Origin: Hyaloraphidium curvatum
Lineage: Eukaryota > Monoblepharomycota > Hyaloraphidiomycetes > Hyaloraphidiales > Hyaloraphidiaceae
DNA: 64,000 bases
NCBI GenBank assembly: GCA_025558095.1
Contig: JAIVFI010000028.1
Location: forward strand, 124,001-188,000
Reading direction: 5' to 3'
Below are positions 1 through 9,485 of the stretch, piece after piece. The position numbers and the translations under genes are program-made. The notes beneath the pieces are model-generated. The model did no database searches and was not told the DNA's origin. It saw only the letters and a list, made by a program, of their open reading frames with translations. Position 1 is the stretch's first letter. Every line of letters begins with the position of its first letter.

Positions 1-1
1 G

Positions 2-958
2 GCAAAGAGCCTCGTGCGCACCATTGAACGGTACGGCGGGCGGGTCCTCGTCAAGGCCGACGTGGCCGAGATCCTGGTCGAGCCCGAAGGCTCGGGCTTC
101 CGCGCGGCGGGAGTCAAGCTGCGCGACGGCACCGAGATCCGCGCGCCCAACGTCGTTTCCTCGGTCGGCTACGCCAACACCTGGTCCAAGCTCGTCCCCG
201 AGCGCGTCACCTCCAAGCTCGGCATCCCCCGCACCCTCTCGGACCGGGTCGGCCCCTCTGCCGGCTTCGTCATGGCCAACATCGGCCTCCGCGCCTCGCG
301 CGAGGAGATGGGCCTGCAGTGCTACAACACGTGGTACCTCCCCGTCGACGGGTCGGGCGACACCTTCCCCGCCATCCGGGCCAACTTTGCCGACCCCCTC
401 GGGTGCGACGTGCCCTGCATGATCACCTTCCCGTCCATCAAGGACCGCGCGTGGGCCGAGAAGGACCGCGAGACGTGCCAGATCCTGGTCATGGTGGACG
501 GCGAGCCGCACTTTTCCAAGTGGCTGGGCAAGGACAGCGGCAAGCCCGGGGAGGACAACGAAGCCTACGAGGCGCTCAAGAAGCGCTGGGGGGACGTGCT
601 CACGGAGCGGCTGCTCTCGCTGTTCCCCAAGATGAAACGGGAGCATGTGGCCCTGGTCGACATCTCCACCCCGGCGACGATCCAGTACTACCTCCGCGAG
701 CCCGAGGGCGGCGCGGTGGGGCTGGACCAGACCCCGCGCAGGTTCACGGATCCGGCGGTGCAGGAGCTGCTCGATATGAGCACCCCCGTCAGGGGGCTGT
801 GGCAGACGGGGCAGGACACCCTGATCTGCGGGCAGCCGCTGGTGCAGCTGGCGGGGGCCATCACGGCATTCAGGATGATGGGCTTCTGGAAGGCGGCGGG
901 GCTGCTGCTTCAGACTTCGCTGTGGGAGTTGGAGGGCGACGGGGAGGAGAAGAAGTGA
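2..958 (+). CDS. All-trans-retinol 13,14-reductase (RetSat)-like FAD oxidoreductase, 3' part
   Basis: The gene is cut by the window edge: the frame is open from base 2 (the GTG at 14 is internal) to TGA at 956-958, leaving about 318 residues and no intron. The product belongs to the phytoene-desaturase/retinol-saturase flavoprotein family. Visible are the substrate-side stretch GGRVLVKADVAEILV, the RAPNVVSSVGYANTW segment typical of RetSat, and near the C-terminus GLWQTGQDTLICGQP, where the family has its last FAD-contacting loop. The N-terminal Rossmann motif lies outside. RetSat enzymes saturate a double bond of all-trans-retinol; the substrate here cannot be told and could be another polyene or carotenoid. 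Family is fairly sure, substrate is inference. Confidence 0.75.
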   Translation, partial: AKSLVRTIERYGGRVLVKADVAEILVEPEGSGFRAAGVKLRDGTEIRAPNVVSSVGYANTWSKLVPERVTSKLGIPRTLSDRVGPSAGFVMANIGLRASREEMGLQCYNTWYLPVDGSGDTFPAIRANFADPLGCDVPCMITFPSIKDRAWAEKDRETCQILVMVDGEPHFSKWLGKDSGKPGEDNEAYEALKKRWGDVLTERLLSLFPKMKREHVALVDISTPATIQYYLREPEGGAVGLDQTPRRFTDPAVQELLDMSTPVRGLWQTGQDTLICGQPLVQLAGAITAFRMMGFWKAAGLLLQTSLWELEGDGEEKK

Positions 959-1268
959 AACAGCGGACCGGTTGGAGCGAGTAAGGGGGCACCACGAGTC
1001 GGGAAGGGGAGGAGGCAGGAACCATGTAGAGAATGTCGACATCGACGTGCAGTTCACACGATTGCCTTTCAAATTGTTCTCCTGAGCACAAGCTTGTAGA
1101 CATCGTAAAGCGCTTCGAGTTAGGATCTTTGAGGATAGGATTGCGGCGATGCTTGAGCGCTGTTCACGTGTGAATAGCCGCCCGCCCTCCTTCCCACCCT
1201 TTGTCCCTGAAGGACCCCGGCGGCGAACCAGGGGAGCAAAAGGCGGCCTCCCGCCAGCTGACGTCGAT
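959..1268. other. Intergenic region between the RetSat-like gene and the UDP-glycosyltransferase
   Basis: About 310 bases between two genes on the same strand. It must hold the terminator of the first and the promoter of the second. No convincing reading frame, repeat or RNA gene was seen. Confidence 0.5.
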
Positions 1269-2776
1269 ATGCCCGTCGTGCTCTTCGCCTGCGTCGGCTC
1301 CCGCGGCGACGTCCAGGTGCGTCGGCCCTCCGGCGCCGCGCCGCTCTTCTGACGCCCGGGGCCGCCCCGCAGCCGTACATCGCCGCGGGCCTCGCGCTCA
1401 AGACCGCGGGATGGCGGCCCGTCCTGCTCGTCCACGAGCCGTTCCAGAAGATGGTTACTTCCGCCGGGCTCGAGGTCGCGCCGTTCCCCATGCGCGGCAA
1501 TCTCGTCGAGCTGTTTGCGACAACCGAGGCAGGCCGCGCCGTAAAGCAAGCCAGCCTCTTTACGGCCATGAGCGCGCTGAAGAACTTCTACCGGCCGGTG
1601 CTCAAGCAATACTTCGAGGACACTTTGAAGGCTACAGAAGCGCTGAACGTCGACCTCCTCGTGCTCACGACGTTCCCGATGGCGGCGGGCGGCCTTGCCA
1701 TCCCGGAGATCGTCAAGAAGAAGGACGGACGGGTCGTCTACACGGTCATTGCCCACACGGTCCCGTTCTCTCCGACATCTGAACTCGCCGTGCCCCTGCT
1801 GGGCGCCGGGCAGACTTCCATGTTCGGATGGATCAACAGCTTGAACTGGAGCGTGACGGACAAGGCCAGCTACAACAACCTGTACGGACCGATGGTATCT
1901 GAGTACCTAGGAACGTACGGGGTAACCAAGCCTCCCAAGGACCTCATCTCGTACACGGCGAATCGGCTCACGGTACCGCCGACGCCCGTCTGCTTCATCT
2001 ACTCCCCCGCCCTCGTCCCCAAACCCAAGGATTGGACCAAGGACGAGATCGTCACGGGCTTCCTCTCTCTACCCCCTCCTGCCTCCTACTCTCCGCCCGC
2101 CGCGCTCGAGGAGTTTATATCTTCTTCCGACGAGCCTTTGGTCTACATCGGGCTCGGCTCCGCCCTGGGCGCCTTCTTCGACACCGACGCCGAGCGCATC
2201 GCCATGCTCGACAAGTTCGTGGAAGGCTTCAACCTCTACTCCTCCAAACCCGGTGCCAAGCCCATCCGTGCCATTCTGCAGACTACCACCTCGGAATCCG
2301 GCGGCTCGCTGGTCCCAAAGGCCGCGCCGAACCCCGCGGCGAGGTTCTACGTGCAGCGAGAGGACGTGCGCCACGACTGGCTGTTCCCCAAGTGCGCGCT
2401 GCTGGTCACGCACGGGGGCGCGGGGAGCGTGCAGACGTGCTGCCTCGCGGGCAAGCCGATCATCGTGCTGCCGACGGCCAAGGCGGACGACAAGTACTTC
2501 TGGTGCGTTACTCCCCTGGATGCTGCTCTTCTGGGCAACTGACCCACTGCAACCCCCCGCAGGGCCGATGTTCTTCGCCGCAAGGGGGTCGGGCCGGCCG
2601 GCGTTCTGGCGCCGGCGCTGACGCCCGCCAAGTTCGCCTCCCTGATCGAGGACGCGCTCTTCGGCCCCGGGGCGGCCGGCTACCGCTCCAAGGCTGCAGA
2701 GCTGGCGGCGCAGATGGCCAAGGAGGACGGGGTGGGCGAGTTTGTCAAGGTCTGCAGGCAGCTGGTACAGATCTGA
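1269..2776 (+). CDS. UDP-glycosyltransferase (sterol glucosyltransferase/MGT-like, GT1)
   Basis: Three exons are proposed: 1269-1316, 1373-2502 and 2563-2776 (463 residues), with introns of 56 and 60 nt having GTGCGT donors and GCAG acceptors. Splicing joins the N-terminal strand MPVVLFACVGSRGDVQ to PYIAAGLALKTAG, the usual start of GT1 enzymes of the sterol-glucosyltransferase/YjiC type. The second junction restores KYFWADVLRRKGVG after the donor-sugar motif HGGAGSVQTCCLAG. These enzymes move a sugar from a UDP-sugar to a lipid or small hydrophobic acceptor. The acceptor cannot be read from sequence. No signal peptide or membrane segment is seen, so it should be cytosolic or peripheral. It converges on the seven-TM gene that follows. 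Confidence 0.85.
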
Positions 2777-2837
2777 GCTATTGGGTGAACGTTACGTATG
2801 ATAGATGTCGTTCATGGGCTGTTCATAATAGATTGAT

Positions 2838-4439
2838 TCAGAAAGTAGGACACACTACATCACCGACGATCCGGACTCCGACTCCCCTGAGGATGGTGTA
2901 CAGGCCGACGCAAACGGTCAGCCCCGTGACGACCAGCGTTCTCGCCCCGCCGTATGTCACGGCGAAACCAAGGAAGCGCGACCTGTAGTCGTCCACCTCG
3001 GCAAAGGCAGAAAGCAGGCGGTCGTGGTCGAGAACCTTTGCGTACCATGCCGCCCGCTGTGGATCCAGCGGCGAGGGCACCCGCGCCAGGAGCTTCCTCA
3101 GATCGGTCCGCGCGGCGAGGTACAGCTTCCTCGCGTCGTCAATGCCAGCATTGGCCACCGAGAAATGGACTATGTCGGAGGAAACGTTGAAGATGCAGAG
3201 GGCAAACCAAACGACGGCATAGGCCGGGATGCAGGACCCTGCGGCGATGTTGGCGACGGCGCAGATGGTGCTGCCGCCGAGGTACAGGCCGAGGACGGCG
3301 CTGCCCGAGGTCAAGCTGGGGATGCGCGACCGCCAGACGTGCACGAGGAGCGAATGGAGGCGCACATATAGCTCGTCCGAGAAGCCCGCCGGGGGCGGCG
3401 GCGGGGATTCGGTGCCGGGATCCACGGCAGAGTGCAGCCGCGATAGAAGGGAGCGAAGCGCCGCAGCGATCGCGCGACGCGACAGGCGGGAACTGAGCGA
3501 GAGAGCGCCGACGTTGGCTGAGAGTCTGACGTTAGCCATGAAGAAGTAGGCTTCCAGGTTGAATGCGCAGTACACTGCTGCAATGGTCGCCGACCACGCC
3601 GTAGTCCACACCGAAGAGCGAAGCGTGACGAGCGGGGTGAAGGCGAGAAAGAGGAAGAAGGTGTAGTTGAGTAGGCATAGCACGACTACCCACGCCAGAC
3701 GCCAGTAGCCGGCCTGAGTGGGAAGTTTTCCGGCGCAGGAGGCGCTGGCACATGAGCACATGTCATCCGCTGGGTCGTGCTCCAGCAGAACACAGCTGCC
3801 TGTCCACGGACCTTCCGCAACTCCGTCTTCAATCGACCGCCCGGCAGAAGTTCCACGGGCCTGCCTGAGCTCCAAGTACCGCACAAAGACCGCAAAGGCG
3901 TGATTACTGACTTCCGGTTCCGCCCTCGCCGCCTTTGGCGGGCTTGCCAATCCGCCAGTTCTTCCTATCGCGTTGGAAAATCGTTCGCTGAAACCGGCGT
4001 TAAGTAGCATTGTCATCAAGGCAGCCAGCCACAGTGCGGCCACGGCCGCAGTTCCCACGGCCAGCTGAACGGTCCCGAATGCACCGGGGTCCGGAAACAG
4101 CCACATTGTCGCCCACAGCGGCACCAGCAGCGAAACATTCGCGGCGGTGAAAGAAAAGATGTGCTTCCCATAGGGTTGCGCGGCAAACTGCAGCCACGCG
4201 AGACGACGCAGGAGAGGGGACGTGTCGCCCACTGCCGCGAGCAGCTGGGACCGCGTCAGAGGCTGCTTGGCGCGCAAGGACGCGGCCGGGTCGGCCACCG
4301 CCGCGTCGGGCGCGAGCCGCGGCCCGGATTCGCGTGGAGGAGACACGAGGAGCGCGAGCCATTCCTCGGGCAGGAAGTCGGCGCCGGCTACCGGCTGGCC
4401 CGATGGAGGGTCCTTTCCGAGCGGTTCTGCGGCCACCAT
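2838..4439 (-). CDS. Seven-TM membrane protein, family A (paralogue of the gene at 17.9 kb)
   Basis: Single exon, 533 residues from the ATG at 4439. The frame is open further up to 4763, but the paralogue starts near the same point, so the shorter form is preferred. I count seven hydrophobic segments at about residues 95-115, 122-147, 249-270, 278-302, 378-400, 403-425 and 499-522, the last ending at the C-terminus. The long loop before TM3 carries CSCASASCAGKLPTQAGYWR, and TM6 begins with GSCIPAY. Both motifs recur in the paralogue at 17930-19524. I recognise no named Pfam family. Seven TMs, long inner loops and a C-terminal TM after a basic, family-conserved stretch resemble gustatory-receptor-like proteins of chytrids and plants. 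That is a hypothesis only. Confidence 0.7.
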   Translation of the reverse strand: MVAAEPLGKDPPSGQPVAGADFLPEEWLALLVSPPRESGPRLAPDAAVADPAASLRAKQPLTRSQLLAAVGDTSPLLRRLAWLQFAAQPYGKHIFSFTAANVSLLVPLWATMWLFPDPGAFGTVQLAVGTAAVAALWLAALMTMLLNAGFSERFSNAIGRTGGLASPPKAARAEPEVSNHAFAVFVRYLELRQARGTSAGRSIEDGVAEGPWTGSCVLLEHDPADDMCSCASASCAGKLPTQAGYWRLAWVVVLCLLNYTFFLFLAFTPLVTLRSSVWTTAWSATIAAVYCAFNLEAYFFMANVRLSANVGALSLSSRLSRRAIAAALRSLLSRLHSAVDPGTESPPPPPAGFSDELYVRLHSLLVHVWRSRIPSLTSGSAVLGLYLGGSTICAVANIAAGSCIPAYAVVWFALCIFNVSSDIVHFSVANAGIDDARKLYLAARTDLRKLLARVPSPLDPQRAAWYAKVLDHDRLLSAFAEVDDYRSRFLGFAVTYGGARTLVVTGLTVCVGLYTILRGVGVRIVGDVVCPTF

Positions 4440-5318
4440 TCTCGTGGGCTTCGGGTTCTGGCAAAGCTGGTCGTAATCGCGGCGCGTTCGGGAGGAGTAC
4501 GGGTCAAGGAACGGCTCTGCCGGGTCGCGGAACGGTTGTCGGGCCGGGTGGCAAGGAGAAGCAAGGGCGAACGGATCCCCGGCGCTAGCGTCTCTCCACG
4601 TCCGCGAGCAAGCAGCAGGATGATTTTGCACTCTACAATCGACAACCCTAGTGTTAAGCCTGTCCGCCAATGGCTCCCGTGCCGTGCCGCGCTGGTGACG
4701 CCGTCGCCAGTCACGCTGGATCCGCTCCACGATCCGAATGATGGCAACGGGCTCGAGAGGCATGACGAGGCTCCTACGACAGGCCGTGCGGCAGGAATCT
4801 ACGATGAGTCAGCTCATCAGTTGGTTCTGCACGCGGATGTGGACGACGGAACCTGAGGACGACGAGGGAACACCGGGGATTGGTCGAGGGCATTCGATTG
4901 CGAGTCGTTGGCGTTCGTTCGGTCCGTCCGAGATTCGGGGCGGCAGCTGCGGCAAACCGCCGCCAACGGCGTCCCCGAATCCGGGTTGCGGTCGCTGCGG
5001 CAGTTGGGGGATCGCGAGTTAAGACGACTTTGGGCCTGCGGAGCGCATAGCTGGTCCGGAGTGCTCAATGATCTCATAGAAAATGACCCTTGGCCTCACC
5101 CTCTTGCCTTGCAATATGCTTCCATTTCTAGTGGTTTCCGACTCAGCGGCGGGGAGGCGGAGGGGCGGATTGAGGCGGAGCCTCGAGGCGTGGCTGACGG
5201 CACCCGAATCTCCGTCTGTTTATTGACAGCGCCCGAGGCTCTTCCTCATCGCCAACTCCTCCACCGACTCCGCAGCCGCCGCGCACTTCGCAACCGAACA
5301 GATCTGCCCCAGATCACG
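4440..5318. other. Divergent intergenic region
   Basis: About 880 bases between the divergent seven-TM gene and the small secreted protein gene; presumably both promoters. Short open frames on both strands here have no recognisable content. A pyrimidine/purine-mixed, less GC-rich stretch lies around 5040-5130. Nothing else was identified. Confidence 0.45.
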
Positions 5319-5654
5319 ATGCATGCCCTGCGCTTCGCCCTTCTGCTGCTCGCCGCCCTCGCCGCGCTCCTCGCGCTGGCCGCCGCCGCCCCCACCGGCA
5401 ACTCCGCGTCCGCCAAGGGGCTCCTCAAGACCGCGCCCGCCGGCAAGCCGACCGCGCTGCCCGCCTGGGCCAAAGGCCAGGCCAAGGGCCTCGGCACCGC
5501 CAAGGGCAAGCCGACGGCGCTGCCCACGCAGGCCAAGGGCGTGGCCAAGGGCCTGGCGAGCAAGACCGCCAAGAGCTCCAAGACGGCCAAGGGCACCAAG
5601 ACGGCGAGCGCCACCGGCACCGGATCCGTGGCGACCGGCACCGCGACCGCCTGA
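5319..5654 (+). CDS. Small secreted Lys/Ala-rich repeat protein
   Basis: One exon, 111 residues. The ATG at 5319 is followed by a textbook signal peptide (MHALRFALLLLAALAALLAL, cleavage likely near AAAAP at residue 24). The mature part is rich in Lys, Ala, Gly and Thr and has almost no acidic residues. It contains two imperfect units starting GKPTALPAWAKGQAKGL and GKPTALPTQAKGVAKGL, then a K/T tract (SSKTAKGTKTAS) and a T/G tail. There are no cysteines. I recognise no family. A cell-wall or secreted cationic peptide precursor is possible. An ATG one frame over (5323) gives a Pro/Arg-rich product that looks like a shadow frame. Past the stop, a donor-like GTGCGT near 5679 and an acceptor-like TTCCAG near 5738 suggest a 3' UTR intron. 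Confidence 0.6.
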   Translation: MHALRFALLLLAALAALLALAAAAPTGNSASAKGLLKTAPAGKPTALPAWAKGQAKGLGTAKGKPTALPTQAKGVAKGLASKTAKSSKTAKGTKTASATGTGSVATGTATA

Positions 5655-5928
5655 ACCAGATCTGCCTGAGGAGAAGAGGTGCGTCGTCCAGGCCTGTCTC
5701 TCCTTGTATTACCTTGCTAACTCACTGTCTTCCTTCCAGGACAACGTGATACGATGGGTGCCACCCGATACCTATAGCCAGGCACCTTGGCACGGCTGCG
5801 CAGCTGCTGGAACCTGGACTCGAACTCTTTTACCCCTTTGTCGATCCCATTATATCCTACTGTAGCCACATATCACCTATACTAGAGCGTTGACAGAATT
5901 GATTGAGATCTGTGGTCGTAGCCGTCCC

Positions 5929-7130
5929 TCAGCAGTCCCCCGTGACACCCAAGCACACGGCATGCTGCCGCCAGCTCTTGCAGCCGTGCCAGGTCCAGCC
6001 CGGGTCCTCCGGCCCGCTTTCGAGCGTCGCGTTGGCGCAGTCGCACCGAGGTTTGGTGCCGACGGGAAACGGGGCGTAGTCCTCGTCGCGCTTGAGGCCC
6101 AGCGTGCGGTGCATCCAAACGCCGACCTGTAATGAGACGATGGTCAAGAGCGGCCCTTTTGGGAGGCGAAACGTGGCGCTCCTACCCACCATTCCGTCCT
6201 CAATCGCGTAGGTTTTCAGCCGCTCCGCGTTCTCCTCGAACCGGGCGACCAGCTCCCGGCCGTAGAGCTGCATGAATCCCGAGAAGAACATTCCCGGATA
6301 CGCGGGCGACGGGTCGCCCTTCTTCCAGCCGACCTCGTCCAAATACACCTTGTCGTACCTCAACGGAGCAGTCAGCGACGCGGAAGCATTTCAGCGAAGG
6401 TAAACTCTCACCAGGGGTGCATGTCATAGATCATCGCCGACGCCGTCGCAGGAGACCCGCCCCAGACGCTCGCGGCCTTCCGCTTGCCCTTTTCCTCCCT
6501 CCCGCGGAACGATACTTTGGCCTCCAGTTCGGAAAAGACGGTGCGGAAGCACGGGAAGGCGTCGTCGTCCAGCTTCATCAGCAATTCGTGCTTCGGGAGC
6601 CCCAGCCTGCGCCCGGAGAGGAGCATCGCCCGCGTACGGTGCGAGAGCATGCGGTAAGTGCCAGGGACGGGCGCAACGAGGATCCTACGGTGCTCGTCGA
6701 ATGTAGGGGGGAGTGAGGGGTCGGGTCCCACGAGCGAGTCGTTGCCGAGCAAGTAGAGGTAGGAAAAGGTCAGGTTGCGCGAGGGATCCGATTCGTGGGC
6801 CCAGAGGCGCACGCCCGGCGCGGTGGTGGGGAACCGCGATAGCCGGAGGTCCGAAAGAGCGCGGGTCGCGCTGTTGTTCGAGTGGGAGAAGATGACGACG
6901 AGGATGTCCACCGGGGGTCCGAGCTCAGGCGTAGAGCTCTCAATCTTTGCCGCAAAATGGGCAGCGTGCGATGCCAGGAAAGTGCAGATGTTCGCGAGTC
7001 CGACGAGGGCGAGGCAGAGCCTGGCGATCCCGAGGACGGCGCCGAGGGGCCCGTTACGCCTGGTCTTCCGCGCGGTGGTCACTGGAAGAAGCGCGGTCCA
7101 TTCGGTTTCCTTCTTTCCGAAGGCCTTCAT
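5929..7130 (-). CDS. GT31-type beta-1,3-galactosyltransferase-like Golgi enzyme
   Basis: Two exons, 6412-7130 and 5929-6358, with a 53-nt GTGAGA...GAG intron; 382 residues. After a short basic N-terminus there is one membrane segment (about residues 29-50, LGIARLCLALVGLANICTF), giving type II topology. The domain shows VDILVVIFSHSNN, then the metal-binding DxD motif in LLMKLDDDAFPCF. After splicing come YPGMFFSGFMQLYG and the ED pair of YAIEDGMVG, in the order seen in Galactosyl_T (GT31). Such enzymes add beta-1,3-linked galactose or GlcNAc to glycans in the Golgi. The C-terminal tail has several cysteines (CDC, C, C, C). Together with the deacetylase and GT92 gene downstream it forms a surface-glycan neighbourhood. 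Confidence 0.75.
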
Positions 7131-7549
7131 CGCGCCTCAATAATGCGGAGCAAATGAGAACACGGCGCGGTTGCTCGGTTGCTCGAACCGCGTCGCGCGG
7201 GGTCCCGAAGGTCGCACCAACGGGGCGCTCGGGCCGGCGCGTCCCGAATCGCGCCACGTGCGCTGCACAACATTCGCGCCATGTCCGCGCGGTGAACGCG
7301 GCGTTGGCAGAGCCTGACGAGGGAGCGACGCAACGGCAAGCCAACGCAGGACCGCGCACGCGGACGGACCCAAATACCCAAACAAGCGACGACGGCCGGA
7401 ATTGGCCCAGCACGCACAACGCAGTCCGGCTGGTCTGGCTACGTGGTGTTTCTGCATTGTTTGGTCCTTCAGAGAGGGAGGCAATGGAAAACGCCGGCGC
7501 TGCGTGCGGTCTGCGGTGGACAAACAACGTCGCGGCGAAGACGAGCGCG
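7131..7549. promoter_or_regulatory. Shared promoter region of divergent GT31 and chitin-deacetylase genes
   Basis: About 420 bases separate the start codons of the two divergent glycan genes. It is rich in CGCG and CGTG elements. No TATA box or known operator stands out. A shared control region is inferred from position only. Confidence 0.4.
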
Positions 7550-9485
7550 ATGAGGCCACGCGCTGTCCTGCTCGCCCTCGGGCTGGCCGCGACTCTGCTG
7601 CTCGGGAGCGTTCTCCACGTCGATGCAGTAATCCGCAACGGATACAGTAGGTGTCTGCTTCGAATTCTGAGCGAGAAGCGGAGCTGATTAGCACCCTGCC
7701 CGACAGACTGCAACCCGACTGCGTGCAAGCTCCCGTCGTGCCTCTGCGCCTCCGATAGCCCGCCGCTGCCGGTAGCAGACACGCCGCAGTTCGTCACGAT
7801 AACCTTCGATGACGGCATCTCCGAGTTCCACAACGCCGAGGCCCGCCAGTTCCTCTACGCGAGCCGCAACCCGAACGGCTGTCCGATCGCCGCCACCCAC
7901 TTCCTCTCAAGGCAATGGACCGACTTCCACACCGTCAACGCGCTCTACGACCAGGGCCACGAGATTGCCGACCACACGGTGGACCACCTGGGCACCCCTT
8001 CGCTGGAGCAGATTACGGTCGCCCGCGACATCTACGAGCGCTGGGGTCGTGTGCCTAAGAAGGACATTGTCGGCTTCCGCGCGCCCTTCCTGGCCTACTC
8101 CCTCGACACCTTCCGCAACCTGCAGACCGCCGGTGGCTTCGTCTACGACTCGTCCATGTCGACCAACGGCCGGAACCCGCATTGGCCTTACACGATGGAC
8201 TACGGTCTGGCGGACGAGTGCTTCACGGGCGTCTGCGACAACCTGGACACGCGGTTCCCGGGCCTGTGGGAGATCCCGATGTACCAGCTCCACTATCCCG
8301 CGGACGGCTCCATCCTCGGCCTCATGGACCCGCAGTTTGCCGGCACGGAGGAGATCCTGGACATGTTCAAGTACAACTTCAGGAACCACTGGCAGACTTC
8401 GAGGGCTCCTTTCGGCATCTACCTGCACACGGCATGGTCGGTCCTGGTTGTCTGCGCTTCGCCCGTCGTGCGGCTGACATTCCGCTCGAAACAGGATCCT
8501 GAACGACCCCACGAACCGCCTCAGCATCCTCACCCGGTTCTTCGAGTGGACCCAGACCGAGTTCCCCTCCAACTCGGTGTGGTGGGTCTCGAACCAGCAG
8601 CTCCTCTCGTGGCTCCGCTCCCCCGTCCCCATCTCGACCCTCGCCTCTTCGCCTCCTTCCTACCTGTCCTGCGGTGCCGCCGAGGTCGGCCCTGGGATGA
8701 GGCTCAGGACCATGCAGATGGACCGCGACTACTCCCCGTGCCCGAAGGACCGCCTACAGACCTGCATGTTCCCTGACTACAGCTGGAAGTACTGCCTTGC
8801 CCCCGGGGAGAAGGGCTGCCCCTCCTCGCAGCCCTCGGTTGTGGACCCCATCCCGGCGGGCGTCACCACCGGCGGCAACTCGAGCAGTCCCAGCTCGGGG
8901 GGGTGCGCGATGCCCGGCGACGGATGCGCGTTCGGAAGGTGGCAGCAGGCTTCGTGCGCTTGCGCCTGCGCGGGCAGCGAGAACGCCACGGCGGATGCCA
9001 GTGGGCGGCAGGGGTACTGCTTGGACGAGGGGGGGAGGTGCACCCTGGAGAAGGTCGTGGATCCCAGGAACAACCGGTTCCTGAGCTGCGCCGAGAGTGC
9101 AAAGGCCAGGGGCGACGAGCACTACTTCGACGGGGCCAAGACAACGGCGGCATCGAGCACCACGGCCACGACCGCTTCAAGCACCGCCGCCGCACCCACG
9201 TCGACGGGTTTGCCCCCGCCCACATCCGCCCCGGCTTCCTCTTCCTCGGTGCCCGTAGCGGCAATCGTGGCTCCGATCGTCATCCTGGTGGCCCTCGGCG
9301 GCGCAGGCGTCGCCTTCTTCCTCTTGCGCCGCTCGCGGAGGTCCAAGGTGGCCAAGGTCGGCGTGGAGCCTCCGGCCAGCGGCGACACCGAAAAGGCCGT
9401 GGTGATGCGGACGACCGACATTGAGCGCACCGCGAGCGGGCTGTCGCCGGCGGACATGGTGCGGCGGAGCAGCTCGGCTCTTTGA
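7550..9485 (+). CDS. Membrane-anchored polysaccharide (chitin) deacetylase, CE4
   Basis: Exons 7550-7646, 7707-8436 and 8495-9485, introns of 60 and 58 nt; 605 residues. A signal peptide (to about residue 26) is followed by a Cys-rich linker and a NodB domain at about 58-360. Motif 1 is TFDDGI (D67, D68), the metal pair H122/H126 lies in DHTVDH, and motif 3 is VGFRAPFLAY. The layout resembles metazoan vermiform/serpentine-type chitin deacetylases more than yeast Cda1/2. After splicing, HTAW joins ILNDPTNRLS. The C-terminal half has a Cys-rich module around CAFGRWQQASCACACAGS, a Ser/Thr stalk and one TM helix (VAAIVAPIVILVALGGAG) followed by a basic stop-transfer and cytoplasmic tail. It should de-N-acetylate chitin at the cell surface. 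Confidence 0.8.
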
